Source: Novosphingobium sp. AP12 (GTDB lineage: Bacteria > Pseudomonadota > Alphaproteobacteria > Sphingomonadales > Sphingomonadaceae). From it: a stretch of 64,000 bases of DNA. Below the pieces are notes generated by a model. The model was not told the DNA's origin and searched no databases. It worked only from the letters and a program-made list of their open reading frames with translations. Shown one piece after another: positions 27,551 through 34,950 of this stretch. The position numbers and the translations under genes were made by a program. Positions within the stretch are counted from its first letter, which is position 1, and the number at the start of each line of letters is the position of its first letter. The DNA lies in contig NZ_AKKE01000009.1 in the NCBI RefSeq assembly GCF_000281975.1, positions 124,001-188,000 of the forward strand. Direction: 5' to 3'.

Positions 27551-28522
27551 TTACAGCTTGCGGGTATTCTCGGCGATCAGCTTGCGGGCGGCCGACGCCG
27601 CCTTGGCGGTGGTGGTCTTGCCGGCCTGGATTGCCTCGGCGAGCTCCATGAGGCGGGCGCTGATGACGGTGCCGGTGTCCGCCTGCTCGGTCACGGCAAT
27701 GCCGCCGTTCGCCTCGGCCACGCGCGCCCATTCGGCGCGGACCTGCGCCCAGTAGTCCCTGGTGGCGGCCCAGTAATCGTCGGCGGCCTTCACGTCGTAG
27801 CCGTCGAAGCGGGTATAAGTGTTGAGCACGTATTCCTGGACGATGGGGACCAGCTTGCCGTCCTTCAGCCCCAGCTTGGTGTTGTCCTGCCAATGCACCC
27901 AGCCCTCGGGCGTGGGCTGGTGGCGGTTGATCGAGAGGTAGCGGTCGTAGACCGGGTTCCTCACGGCGTCGCGGCGGGCGAGCGGGCGCCAGGTCCAGTT
28001 GGAGCGCCAGCGGCGCACGCCGCCCTGCGTCTCAAACTGGCCCCAGCCTCCGTAGCGCGGGGAATCGTCGACTTGATACACCGTCTGCGACCAGCGGCCG
28101 GCGCGCAGCTTCTCGGGCACGTCCTCGAACTTCCAGCTATTGCGGTCGGCGTAGACGAGGACGCGGGCGGGCTCGTAGTCCCAGTCCTGGCGCCAGTGCT
28201 TGATGACCATCGTTTGGCCCTCTTGCTCGACGACCAGCAGGTGCTGGAGGACGATCTTGCGGCCGCTGTCCTCGACTACGCGGACGACTTCATTGCCGCC
28301 GGAAATCTTGCGTTCGAGCGCGGTGTAGTCGGAAACCCACGGCGTCGCTTCCTGCATGTCGAAGCGCACTTTGTAGGTGCCGGCCATGGCGAGGATGTCC
28401 GCGCGGTCCTGTTCGAAGGAGGCGGAGACAGGCGCCGCGATCGGCGGATGGGCGAGCGCCGGGCTGGCGGTCATTGCCAGGGCAAGGAGACTGGCGGCGA
28501 GGAGCTTGGAGATGCGGGTCAT
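27551..28522 (-). CDS. DUF6607-like exported protein
   Basis: 323 residues with a cleavable signal peptide (MTRISKLLAASLLALAMTASPALA). The mature part has repeated aromatic-rich beta-type segments, e.g. KVRFDMQEATPWVSDY, MVIKHWRQDWDYEPARVL, NSWKFEDVPEKLRAGRWSQT and RWRSNWTWRPLARRD, followed by a C-terminal Ala-rich helical region. The pattern resembles the family catalogued as DUF6607, from memory only. It should be periplasmic or outer-membrane associated. It is the first gene of an operon with an unknown protein and fpr, and a 15-bp dyad of Fur-box geometry lies 27 nt before its start. Role in iron handling is an inference. Confidence 0.75.
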   Translation of the reverse strand: MTRISKLLAASLLALAMTASPALAHPPIAAPVSASFEQDRADILAMAGTYKVRFDMQEATPWVSDYTALERKISGGNEVVRVVEDSGRKIVLQHLLVVEQEGQTMVIKHWRQDWDYEPARVLVYADRNSWKFEDVPEKLRAGRWSQTVYQVDDSPRYGGWGQFETQGGVRRWRSNWTWRPLARRDAVRNPVYDRYLSINRHQPTPEGWVHWQDNTKLGLKDGKLVPIVQEYVLNTYTRFDGYDVKAADDYWAATRDYWAQVRAEWARVAEANGGIAVTEQADTGTVISARLMELAEAIQAGKTTTAKAASAARKLIAENTRKL

Positions 28523-28548
28523 GGGTTCCGGTGGCCAGAGATCGCTAT

Positions 28549-28563
28549 TGCGAATAATTCGCA
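28549..28563. promoter_or_regulatory. Fur-like box upstream of the DUF6607-fpr operon
   Basis: TGCGAATAATTCGCA is a perfect 7-1-7 dyad ending 27 nt upstream of the DUF6607-like gene start. It has the geometry of the Fur half-site pair (TGATAAT-n-ATTATCA in enterics) with the GC-richer arms expected in alphaproteobacteria. Binding has not been shown. Confidence 0.6.
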
Positions 28564-28653
28564 GAAGCAGTTATCTGCATGGCCCGGACCCGCGCGTCAA
28601 CCCTTGTCGGCGCGCGGGCAGGGATTTGCGGGCATTGCGAAGACGGGCGTCTG

Positions 28654-29088
28654 TCAGCGCGCGTCCATCATCGCCTTCGTCTGTGCCTGGGCGGCGGCCA
28701 TCTCGACCTTGTCGACGCTGCCGTCGCCGTCGGTATCGGCGCGTTCGAACATCGGCATCGGCATGGCGTCGTACTCGGCGCGGGTGACCTTGCCATCCTT
28801 GTTTTTATCGGGTTCGGTGATGAGCGTGTCGAGCTTCTGCGCCGCTTCGGGGCGGACCTTGGCAAGACGGGCGTAGTCCTCCTTGCTCACCGCGCCGTCG
28901 CCGTTGCGGTCTAGCCGGCCGAATTTCGCGCTGCGCGAGGCGCGGTACTCGTCGCGGCTGACGAGCCCGTCCTTGTTGGCGTCGGCGGTGGCCATGATAC
29001 CGCGTTCGCCGCCGCCTCCGCTCCCCATCTGCGCATGGGCCGTGGGCGCCACGCTGAGGGCGAGCGCGCCCAGGATGATCCTGTACAT
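28654..29088 (-). CDS. Exported EF-hand calcium-binding protein
   Basis: 144 residues from the ATG at 29088. The GGGAGA ribosome site lies 6 nt before this codon, whereas the in-frame ATG at 29094 directly abuts it. A signal peptide (MYRIILGALALSVAPTAHAQ) is followed by four EF-hand-like loops: DANKDGLVSRDEY, DRNGDGAVSKEDY, DKNKDGKVTRAEY and DTDGDGSVDKVEM, each with the Asp/Asn ladder for Ca2+. Exported EF-hand proteins of this size are common in sphingomonads and may act as calcium buffers or sensors in the periplasm. It lies between two minus-strand operons and appears to be monocistronic. Confidence 0.88.
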   Translation of the reverse strand: MYRIILGALALSVAPTAHAQMGSGGGGERGIMATADANKDGLVSRDEYRASRSAKFGRLDRNGDGAVSKEDYARLAKVRPEAAQKLDTLITEPDKNKDGKVTRAEYDAMPMPMFERADTDGDGSVDKVEMAAAQAQTKAMMDAR

Positions 29089-29107
29089 TGCCATTCTCCC
29101 AAATTGA

Positions 29108-29124
29108 GGGCCGTTGGTCGGCCC
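29108..29124 (-). terminator. Probable terminator of the paoABC-like operon
   Basis: GGGCCG and CGGCCC around a 5-nt loop, 5 nt past the stop of the molybdopterin subunit, followed on the minus strand by TCAATTT. It precedes the EF-hand gene start. Confidence 0.5.
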
Positions 29125-29128
29125 CGTT

Positions 29129-31462
29129 CTACAAGAGCTTGTCCAGCGTGATCGGCAGATCGCGCACGCGCCTGCCGGTCGCGTTGTAGATGGCGTTGGC
29201 GACGGCCGCCGCCGTGCCGGTGATGCCGATCTCGCCGATGCCGCGCGCGCCCATGGGGGTGTGAGGGTCGGGGATGTCGGTCCAGATCACGTCGATCTCG
29301 GGCACGTCCATGTGGACGGGGACGTGGTACTCCGAGAGGCTGGGGTTCATCACCCGGCCCTTGCGCTCGTCGAACTGGGTCTCCTCCATCAGCGCGAGGC
29401 CGAGCCCCATGATGATGCCGCCCCGGAACTGGCTTGTCGCTGTCTTGGGGTTGAGAATGCGCCCGCAGTCGAACGAGCCGAGGAAGCGGCTGACGCGGGG
29501 CTCTCCGGTCACGGTGTTGACGCGCACCTCGCAGAACATCGCGGCGTGGCTGTGCATCGACCAGTGCTGCGTCTCCAGCGGCATCGGCGCTTCCGCCTCG
29601 ACGCTGACGGATGCCTGCCGGGCGCGGCCGAGGATGGAGACGTAGGTTTCGTGCCGCTCGGGCTCGTCGCGCTTGCACAGGCCGCCGTCGCGGCTCGCCA
29701 CTTCGTCGGGCTTGAGGCCGGCGAGGGGCGAATCGTTGCCGGCGATCTTGAGCAATTCCTTCACCAGCGCGCCATGCGCGGCGCTGACGGCCGCGCCGAT
29801 CGAGGCGGTCTGCTGCGAGCCGCCGGCCAGCACGACGCCGGGTAGGGTGGAATCGCCGTAGCGGAACGTCACCTCATCCATCGCCAGCCCCAGACGGTCG
29901 GCGGCGACCTGGGTCTGGGCGGTGGCAGTGCCCATGCCCATCTCGTGCGCCGCGATATCCACGGTGGCATGGCCGCCCGAGGTGATCGTGATGCGGGCGG
30001 CGCCGCCGGGCATGCGGTAGTACGGATAAGTGCCCGTCGCGCAGCCCATCCCGACCAGCCACTCGCCGTCACGGACCATGCGGGGGACCAGATCGCGCCG
30101 GTCCCAGCCGAAGCGCTGCGCACCGGCGCGCCAAGCCTCGGTCACGTTGCGCGAGGAGAACGGCAGGCCGGAGGTGGGGTCCTTCTCGGGCTCGTTGCGC
30201 ATGCGCAGCTCGATGGGGTCGATGCCGAGCGCCTCTGCCAGCTCGTCCATCGCGGATTCGAGGGCGAAGGTCCCGACCGCTTCCCCCGGCGCGCGCATGA
30301 ACGTGTTGGCCAGCATGTCCAGCTCGACCGCCCGCACGTCCAGCTTGAAGGTCTCGGACGCATAGGCGCTCTTGGTCGCGACGATGAACGGTTCGGCCAT
30401 CATGTTGCTTGCCGTCTTAGCCGTCGTGCCCGAGTGGACCAGCGCCTTCAGCCTGCCCTCGCGGTCGGCGCCGAGCGCCACGCGCTGCTCCGTCGGCGAT
30501 CGGCCACCGACGATGCGGTAGACGCCTTCGCGCGACAGGACGAGGCGCACCGGGCGTCCGGCCAGCTTCGCGGCCATCGAGGCGAGGACCTGGTGCTGCC
30601 ACAGGCATTTGCCGCCGAAACCGCCGCCCACGAAGGGCGAAGTGATCACCACCTGCTTCTCGTCGATGCCGAACATCTGGGCGATCGACCACGCGGTATG
30701 GGCCACCAGCTGCGACGCGTCGTGGATGCGCAGGGTATCGCCCTCCCATGCGGCGGTGACCGCGTGGAGTTCGATGGCGTTGTGGTTGTGGCGCGGGGTG
30801 CTGTAGCTGGAATCGATACGCACCGGCGCATCGGCGAGGGCCTTATCGGCATCGCCGATCTCGAGGTGGAGCGGCTCCCCCATGAATACCGCCGTGCGAC
30901 TTCCGGCCGCCTTGGCTTCGGCGAAATCGATCAGCGCGCGCCGGGCTTCGTAGACGATGTGCACGAGCGACCGCGCGTGGTCCGCCTGCTCCTGCGTTTC
31001 AGCGAGGACCACCGCCACGGGCTCACCGTTCCAGCGAACCACGTCCTCCTGCATTACCGGAAGATCGTCGCCACCCGCGGCCTTGGCTCCGGACAGGAAG
31101 ACCGGCGGCGGTGAGATGCGCGGGGCATTGACGTAGGTCATCACCGCCAGGACGCCGGGCGCCGCCTCCGCCGAGGTGGTGTCGATCTCGAGGATCCGGC
31201 CCTTCGCGATCGGACTGAACACGAGGCTGGCGTAGGCCATTCCCTCCATTGGGAATTCGGCGGCGAACGGGGCGCTGCCGGAAACCTTGAGTGGTCCGTC
31301 GATGCGCGAGTGAGGACGGCCGACGTGGCCATGCCGCATGGCGATCAGCGGGTCGGGCTCGCCTCCCGGCATCCAGCTGTCCGGCGCGATGGCCACGGCC
31401 TTGCCCATCGCGCCCTGGACGGCGCCCTGGAGCAGATCCTTGGCGTCCTTGAGGATGCTCAT
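29129..31462 (-). CDS. paoC: Xanthine dehydrogenase-family aldehyde oxidoreductase, molybdopterin-binding subunit (PaoC/YagR-like)
   Basis: 777 residues. Features of the molybdenum hydroxylase large subunit: RIDGPLKVSGSAPFAAEFP near residue 53, SPFVGGGFGGKCLWQHQVL, FMRAPGEAVGTFALESAMDE and the C-terminal MGARGIGEIGITGTAAAVAN, whose Glu is the catalytic base. It has no signal peptide. Substrates of PaoABC-type enzymes are aldehydes, oxidised to acids. Its start overlaps the stop of the FAD subunit (ATGA), and it is the last gene of the trio. No XdhC/PaoD maturation gene is visible in the window. Confidence 0.92.
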   Translation of the reverse strand: MSILKDAKDLLQGAVQGAMGKAVAIAPDSWMPGGEPDPLIAMRHGHVGRPHSRIDGPLKVSGSAPFAAEFPMEGMAYASLVFSPIAKGRILEIDTTSAEAAPGVLAVMTYVNAPRISPPPVFLSGAKAAGGDDLPVMQEDVVRWNGEPVAVVLAETQEQADHARSLVHIVYEARRALIDFAEAKAAGSRTAVFMGEPLHLEIGDADKALADAPVRIDSSYSTPRHNHNAIELHAVTAAWEGDTLRIHDASQLVAHTAWSIAQMFGIDEKQVVITSPFVGGGFGGKCLWQHQVLASMAAKLAGRPVRLVLSREGVYRIVGGRSPTEQRVALGADREGRLKALVHSGTTAKTASNMMAEPFIVATKSAYASETFKLDVRAVELDMLANTFMRAPGEAVGTFALESAMDELAEALGIDPIELRMRNEPEKDPTSGLPFSSRNVTEAWRAGAQRFGWDRRDLVPRMVRDGEWLVGMGCATGTYPYYRMPGGAARITITSGGHATVDIAAHEMGMGTATAQTQVAADRLGLAMDEVTFRYGDSTLPGVVLAGGSQQTASIGAAVSAAHGALVKELLKIAGNDSPLAGLKPDEVASRDGGLCKRDEPERHETYVSILGRARQASVSVEAEAPMPLETQHWSMHSHAAMFCEVRVNTVTGEPRVSRFLGSFDCGRILNPKTATSQFRGGIIMGLGLALMEETQFDERKGRVMNPSLSEYHVPVHMDVPEIDVIWTDIPDPHTPMGARGIGEIGITGTAAAVANAIYNATGRRVRDLPITLDKLL

Positions 31463-32445
31463 GCCGTTTCTCCCGCCAGTTCGCCAAGCACCGCCGCAAT
31501 CGTCCTGCGCGCGAGTTCGATCTTGAAGCCGTTGCCGGCAAGCGGTTTGGCATCCGCCAGTTCCGCATCTGCGGCAGCCGTGAAGGCCGCGGCGCGGGGC
31601 GGTCCGCCCCGCAGGACTTCCTCCGCCTTGAACGCACGCCAGGGCTTGTGCGCCACGCCGCCGAGCGCGATGCGCACGTCGCGGATCCGGCCGTCCTCGA
31701 CATCCAGCAGCGCCGCCACCGAGACGAGCGCGAAGGCGTAGCTCGAACGGTCGCGGACCTTGCGGTAGGTCGAGCGCGCGGCGAAGGGCAACGGCGGCAG
31801 CTCGATCGCGGTGATCAGTTCGCCGGGTTCCAGCAGAGTATCCACGTCCGGGCGGTCGCCCGGGAGGCGGTGAAGGTCCGCTACGGGGAAGCTGCGCTCG
31901 CCCCGTGCGCCGTGCAGGTGAACCACGCCGTCGAGCGCGGCAAGGGCGACGGCCATGTCAGAGGGATGCACGGCGACGCATGACGGCGATGCGCCCAGGA
32001 TCGCATGGTTGCGGTTGAACCCCTCCAGCGCGTCGCAGCCCTGGCCGGGGAGGCGCTTGTTGCAGCGCGATCCGTCGTCATCGTAGAAATAGGCGCATCG
32101 CGTGCGCTGGAGCAGGTTGCCGCCCACCGTCGCCATGTTGCGGATCTGCGCGCTGGCTCCGGCGAGGATCGCGCGCGACAGGGCCGGATAGCGCGTGCGC
32201 ACCGAACGATGCTCGGCCAGCGCGGTGTTGCGCACGCCCGCTCCGATCAGCAGCCCGCCGTCCGGGAGTTCCTCGATGTCACGCGACAGGCCGCTGACGT
32301 CGACCAGCGCCTCGGGCCGCTCGACGGTTTCGCGCATCAGGTCGACCAGGTTGGTGCCTCCGCCGAGGTAGCGGGTGTTACAGTCTCCGCTCTGTCGGAT
32401 CGCGTCCGCGACGTCGGTGGCGCGGGAATAACGGAAAGGGGTCAT
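31459..32445 (-). CDS. paoB: Molybdenum hydroxylase FAD-binding subunit with extra Fe-S motif (PaoB/YagS-like)
   Basis: 328 residues of the CO dehydrogenase/xanthine dehydrogenase FAD subunit type: RYLGGGTNLVDLMRE near residue 25 (FAD), ASAQIRNMATVGGNLLQ near 96-112. A cysteine cluster follows at residues ~115-138 (CAYFYDDDGSRC, then GQGCDA), the insertion known in PaoB to bind a [4Fe-4S] cluster and absent from ordinary XdhA/CoxM. It passes electrons between the Fe-S subunit and an acceptor. ATGA overlaps link it to both neighbours. Confidence 0.92.
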   Translation of the reverse strand: MTPFRYSRATDVADAIRQSGDCNTRYLGGGTNLVDLMRETVERPEALVDVSGLSRDIEELPDGGLLIGAGVRNTALAEHRSVRTRYPALSRAILAGASAQIRNMATVGGNLLQRTRCAYFYDDDGSRCNKRLPGQGCDALEGFNRNHAILGASPSCVAVHPSDMAVALAALDGVVHLHGARGERSFPVADLHRLPGDRPDVDTLLEPGELITAIELPPLPFAARSTYRKVRDRSSYAFALVSVAALLDVEDGRIRDVRIALGGVAHKPWRAFKAEEVLRGGPPRAAAFTAAADAELADAKPLAGNGFKIELARRTIAAVLGELAGETA

Positions 32446-32966
32446 TCAGCGGCCTCCGCCAGCGCCGTTTTGGGAGCGAAGGTTTCGGCGATGGCGTCGA
32501 TGATGCCGTTGTGAGCGCCGCAGCGGCAGAGGTTGCCGCTCATTCGTTCGCGCAGTTCGTCGCGGCTTAATGCTATCGTCTCGGACGAAAGGTCACTCGT
32601 GACGTGGCTGGGCACGCCGCGCCGGATTTCCTCCGCCATGCCGATCGCCGAGCAGATCTGGCCTGGCGTGCAGTAGCCGCACTGGAAGCCGTCGTGCTCG
32701 ACGAAGGCAGCCTGCAGCGGATGCAGCGCGCCCGGCATACCGAGCCCCTCGATCGTTGTGACCGAGCGTCCTTCGAACTGTACGGCAAGAGCGAGGCACG
32801 AAAGGATGCGCTCGCCGTCGACGAGCACGGTGCAGGCTCCACAGGCGCCTTGGTTACAGCCTTTCTTCGTACCGGGAAGATGCAGGTCCTCGCGCAGCAG
32901 GTCGAGCAGGGACACGCGCGGATCGTTGGGAAGGGAAACGGCTGCGCCGTTCACAGTGATGGTCAT
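32442..32966 (-). CDS. paoA: Molybdenum hydroxylase 2Fe-2S subunit without Tat signal (PaoA/YagT-like)
   Basis: 174 residues. A plant-type ferredoxin domain has the Cys motif GCNQGACGACTVLVDG at residues ~37-52. The helical [2Fe-2S] domain shows GFQCGYCTPGQI and SGNLCRCGAH. Unlike E. coli PaoA, there is no twin-arginine leader: the protein starts 36 residues before the first cluster Cys, and an in-frame TGA sits two codons upstream of the ATG, so no extension is possible. The complex should therefore be cytoplasmic. GAGG lies about 10 nt upstream. First gene of the paoABC-like operon. Confidence 0.92.
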   Translation of the reverse strand: MTITVNGAAVSLPNDPRVSLLDLLREDLHLPGTKKGCNQGACGACTVLVDGERILSCLALAVQFEGRSVTTIEGLGMPGALHPLQAAFVEHDGFQCGYCTPGQICSAIGMAEEIRRGVPSHVTSDLSSETIALSRDELRERMSGNLCRCGAHNGIIDAIAETFAPKTALAEAAE

Positions 32967-33030
32967 GGGTCAGCCTCGCAGTCGGCGGGCTTTCCGACGC
33001 GGCTTGGCCCGCACGAGATAGAAACGCGAT

Positions 33031-33070
33031 ACCATCGATTTGGTGCCGCGTAACGTGTGCAGTTGCACAC
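33031..33070. promoter_or_regulatory. Dyads in the promoter region of the paoABC-like operon
   Basis: Two dyads lie 65-105 nt upstream of the 2Fe-2S subunit start: ACCA-N6-TGGT at 33031-33044 and GTGTGCA-GT-TGCACAC at 33055-33070. Either could be an operator. The second could also be a hairpin after the phoD stop. I cannot name a regulator. Confidence 0.3.
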
Positions 33071-33127
33071 CGAAGCGATGGGAAGGTGCGCCGCTTCGTG
33101 TCGGAGGGAAACTCCTTCCCAGTACCC

Positions 33128-34858
33128 TCAGGCCAGGCGGACCTGCTTGCCTGCCCGCTCGAACTTGTCTTCGCGAAGGCCCTTGACCGTGTAGTCGCGC
33201 GAGAGAACGGTACTGACCGCGACGAAGCTGGCGGTGCCGCTGGTCCGGCCGAACTCCACGCGGACGTAGCCCTGGTGCATGTTGTCGGTCCAGACGACCT
33301 CGGCCATGTGGTCGGCATAGGCCTTGTCGAGCCGGACCGACATTTCCGGGCCGAAGCCGCTGTCCATGAAGTCGCCGGGCGAGGAAATGCCAGCCGTGCC
33401 GAACTCGATGCCGGCCGGACGGCCCTTCGCGTCGGCAAGATCGTTGGTCCAGAAGCTGTGGCTGTCGCCCGAGAGAAACACGAGGTCCCCCGCACCGGCG
33501 CGGCGGGAGAGATCGTAGAATTGCTCGCGGGCCCAGGGGTAGCCGCCCCAGGCGTCGGTGTAGTCGGGCAGTGCCCAGCGGCCGCGCCATGCGAGCGAAA
33601 CGTCCGGGTCCATGGCGAGCTTGAACATCTCCTCCTTGCTCTTCGCAGCGGCGAGCCGGGGGAGGGGATCGGGCAGGATGCCGAGCCTGGCCAGGTCGGG
33701 GACATCGAGGCGGCCGATCACCATCGGGCAACCGATCACGCGCCACGGCTGGCCGTCCTTCACCGACTTCGTCAGCGCGGCGCTCAGGTCGGCCTCCAGC
33801 TCGGGCGAGATGATCGGCCGGTTGGGCGCGCCGAGCACGTCCTTGCGGAAGCGTTCGGCCGAGGCGTCGTCGACGATCTGTGCCGCGTACTGCATGTAGT
33901 CGATCTGCTCGGCGCGGGCGGTGTGGCGCGTTTCCAGCGTGTGCAGCAGGGCGAGGTCGCCGAAGCTGTAGGCGCGCCAGAACTGCATCCGGGTGCGGCC
34001 CTTGACCGCCAGCCACTCGGGCTCGCGCACCGGCATCCACTCGTAGTAGGCGCGGATCGAGGCGGCGCGGCGGGTAGCCCAGTCGCCTTCGGTATCGGGC
34101 TGGTGGTTCTGCCCGCCGCCGGTCCAGGGGTTATTGGCGCTCTCGTGGTCGTCCCAGCAGGCGAGCAGGGTGTGCTGCGCGTGCATCGCCTGCGAGCCGG
34201 CGTCGGTCTTGTACTGGGCGTGACGGGTGCGGTAGTCCGAGAGGGTGACGATCTCGTGCGCGGGAGAATGGGCGCGGCCGATCTTCGCCGCCACGGTCTC
34301 GCCCCAACCGTCCTTGCCCCCGTATTCGTAGATGTAGTCGCCGGTGTGGAGCACGAAGTCGATCGCCGGGTCCTTGGCGATAGCATCGTAGGCGTTGAAG
34401 AAGCCGAAGGCGTAGTTCGAGCACGAGGCCAGCGCGATGCCCAGCGTGTCGAGCTTGCCTTCCGGCAGCGTCCGCGCGCGGCCGATCTGGGACACCGCCT
34501 TGCCGAGCAGGAAGCGGTAGTAGAACGTGCCGCCGGCGGGCAGGCCGGTGGCGAGGACCTTGACCGTATGGTCACGCATCGCATCGGTGGTCACGGTTCC
34601 CGACTTCAGCACCTTCCTGAAGTCGGGCGAGGCGGCCAGTTCCCAGCGGACCTCCTGCGCGTCCTCGGCCTCGACGCGGGTCCACAGCACCACGCTCGAC
34701 GCATCCGGATCACCGGCGGCAACGCCGTGGCGGAACACCGGGTTCACCGCCGCCGCCGCGAGCAGGGCGGCCGGCATGGCCAGCATCGCCGCGGTTCCTG
34801 CGATACCGGCAAGCATGGCGCGGCGGGAAACCTGGGTCTGGCGAAGGATGCTGGTCAT
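33128..34858 (-). CDS. phoD: PhoD-family alkaline phosphatase/phosphodiesterase
   Basis: 576 residues from the ATG at 34858. A twin-arginine type leader (VSRRAMLAGIAGTAAMLAMP, RR at residues ~12-13) directs Tat export. A PhoD N-terminal domain follows (VFRHGVAAGDPDASSVVLWT), then the metallophosphatase domain with ALASCSNYAFGFFNAY, LHTGDYIYEYGGKDG, LLACWDDHESANNPW and VFLSGDSHSFWTNDL, the metal ligands of the Fe/Ca PhoD centre. It releases phosphate from organic phosphoesters in the periplasm. It is 92 nt downstream of a TonB receptor whose promoter carries a long Pho-box array, so PhoB control is likely. Confidence 0.93.
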   Translation of the reverse strand: MTSILRQTQVSRRAMLAGIAGTAAMLAMPAALLAAAAVNPVFRHGVAAGDPDASSVVLWTRVEAEDAQEVRWELAASPDFRKVLKSGTVTTDAMRDHTVKVLATGLPAGGTFYYRFLLGKAVSQIGRARTLPEGKLDTLGIALASCSNYAFGFFNAYDAIAKDPAIDFVLHTGDYIYEYGGKDGWGETVAAKIGRAHSPAHEIVTLSDYRTRHAQYKTDAGSQAMHAQHTLLACWDDHESANNPWTGGGQNHQPDTEGDWATRRAASIRAYYEWMPVREPEWLAVKGRTRMQFWRAYSFGDLALLHTLETRHTARAEQIDYMQYAAQIVDDASAERFRKDVLGAPNRPIISPELEADLSAALTKSVKDGQPWRVIGCPMVIGRLDVPDLARLGILPDPLPRLAAAKSKEEMFKLAMDPDVSLAWRGRWALPDYTDAWGGYPWAREQFYDLSRRAGAGDLVFLSGDSHSFWTNDLADAKGRPAGIEFGTAGISSPGDFMDSGFGPEMSVRLDKAYADHMAEVVWTDNMHQGYVRVEFGRTSGTASFVAVSTVLSRDYTVKGLREDKFERAGKQVRLA

Positions 34859-34950
34859 GGTTGGCGGCCCTTGTTCGTGTCGGGAAGATAGACGGGCGGA
34901 CCGGGCCTTTACGGCTCCGACCCGCCCGGCAGGCGTGCAGACGATAGTTA

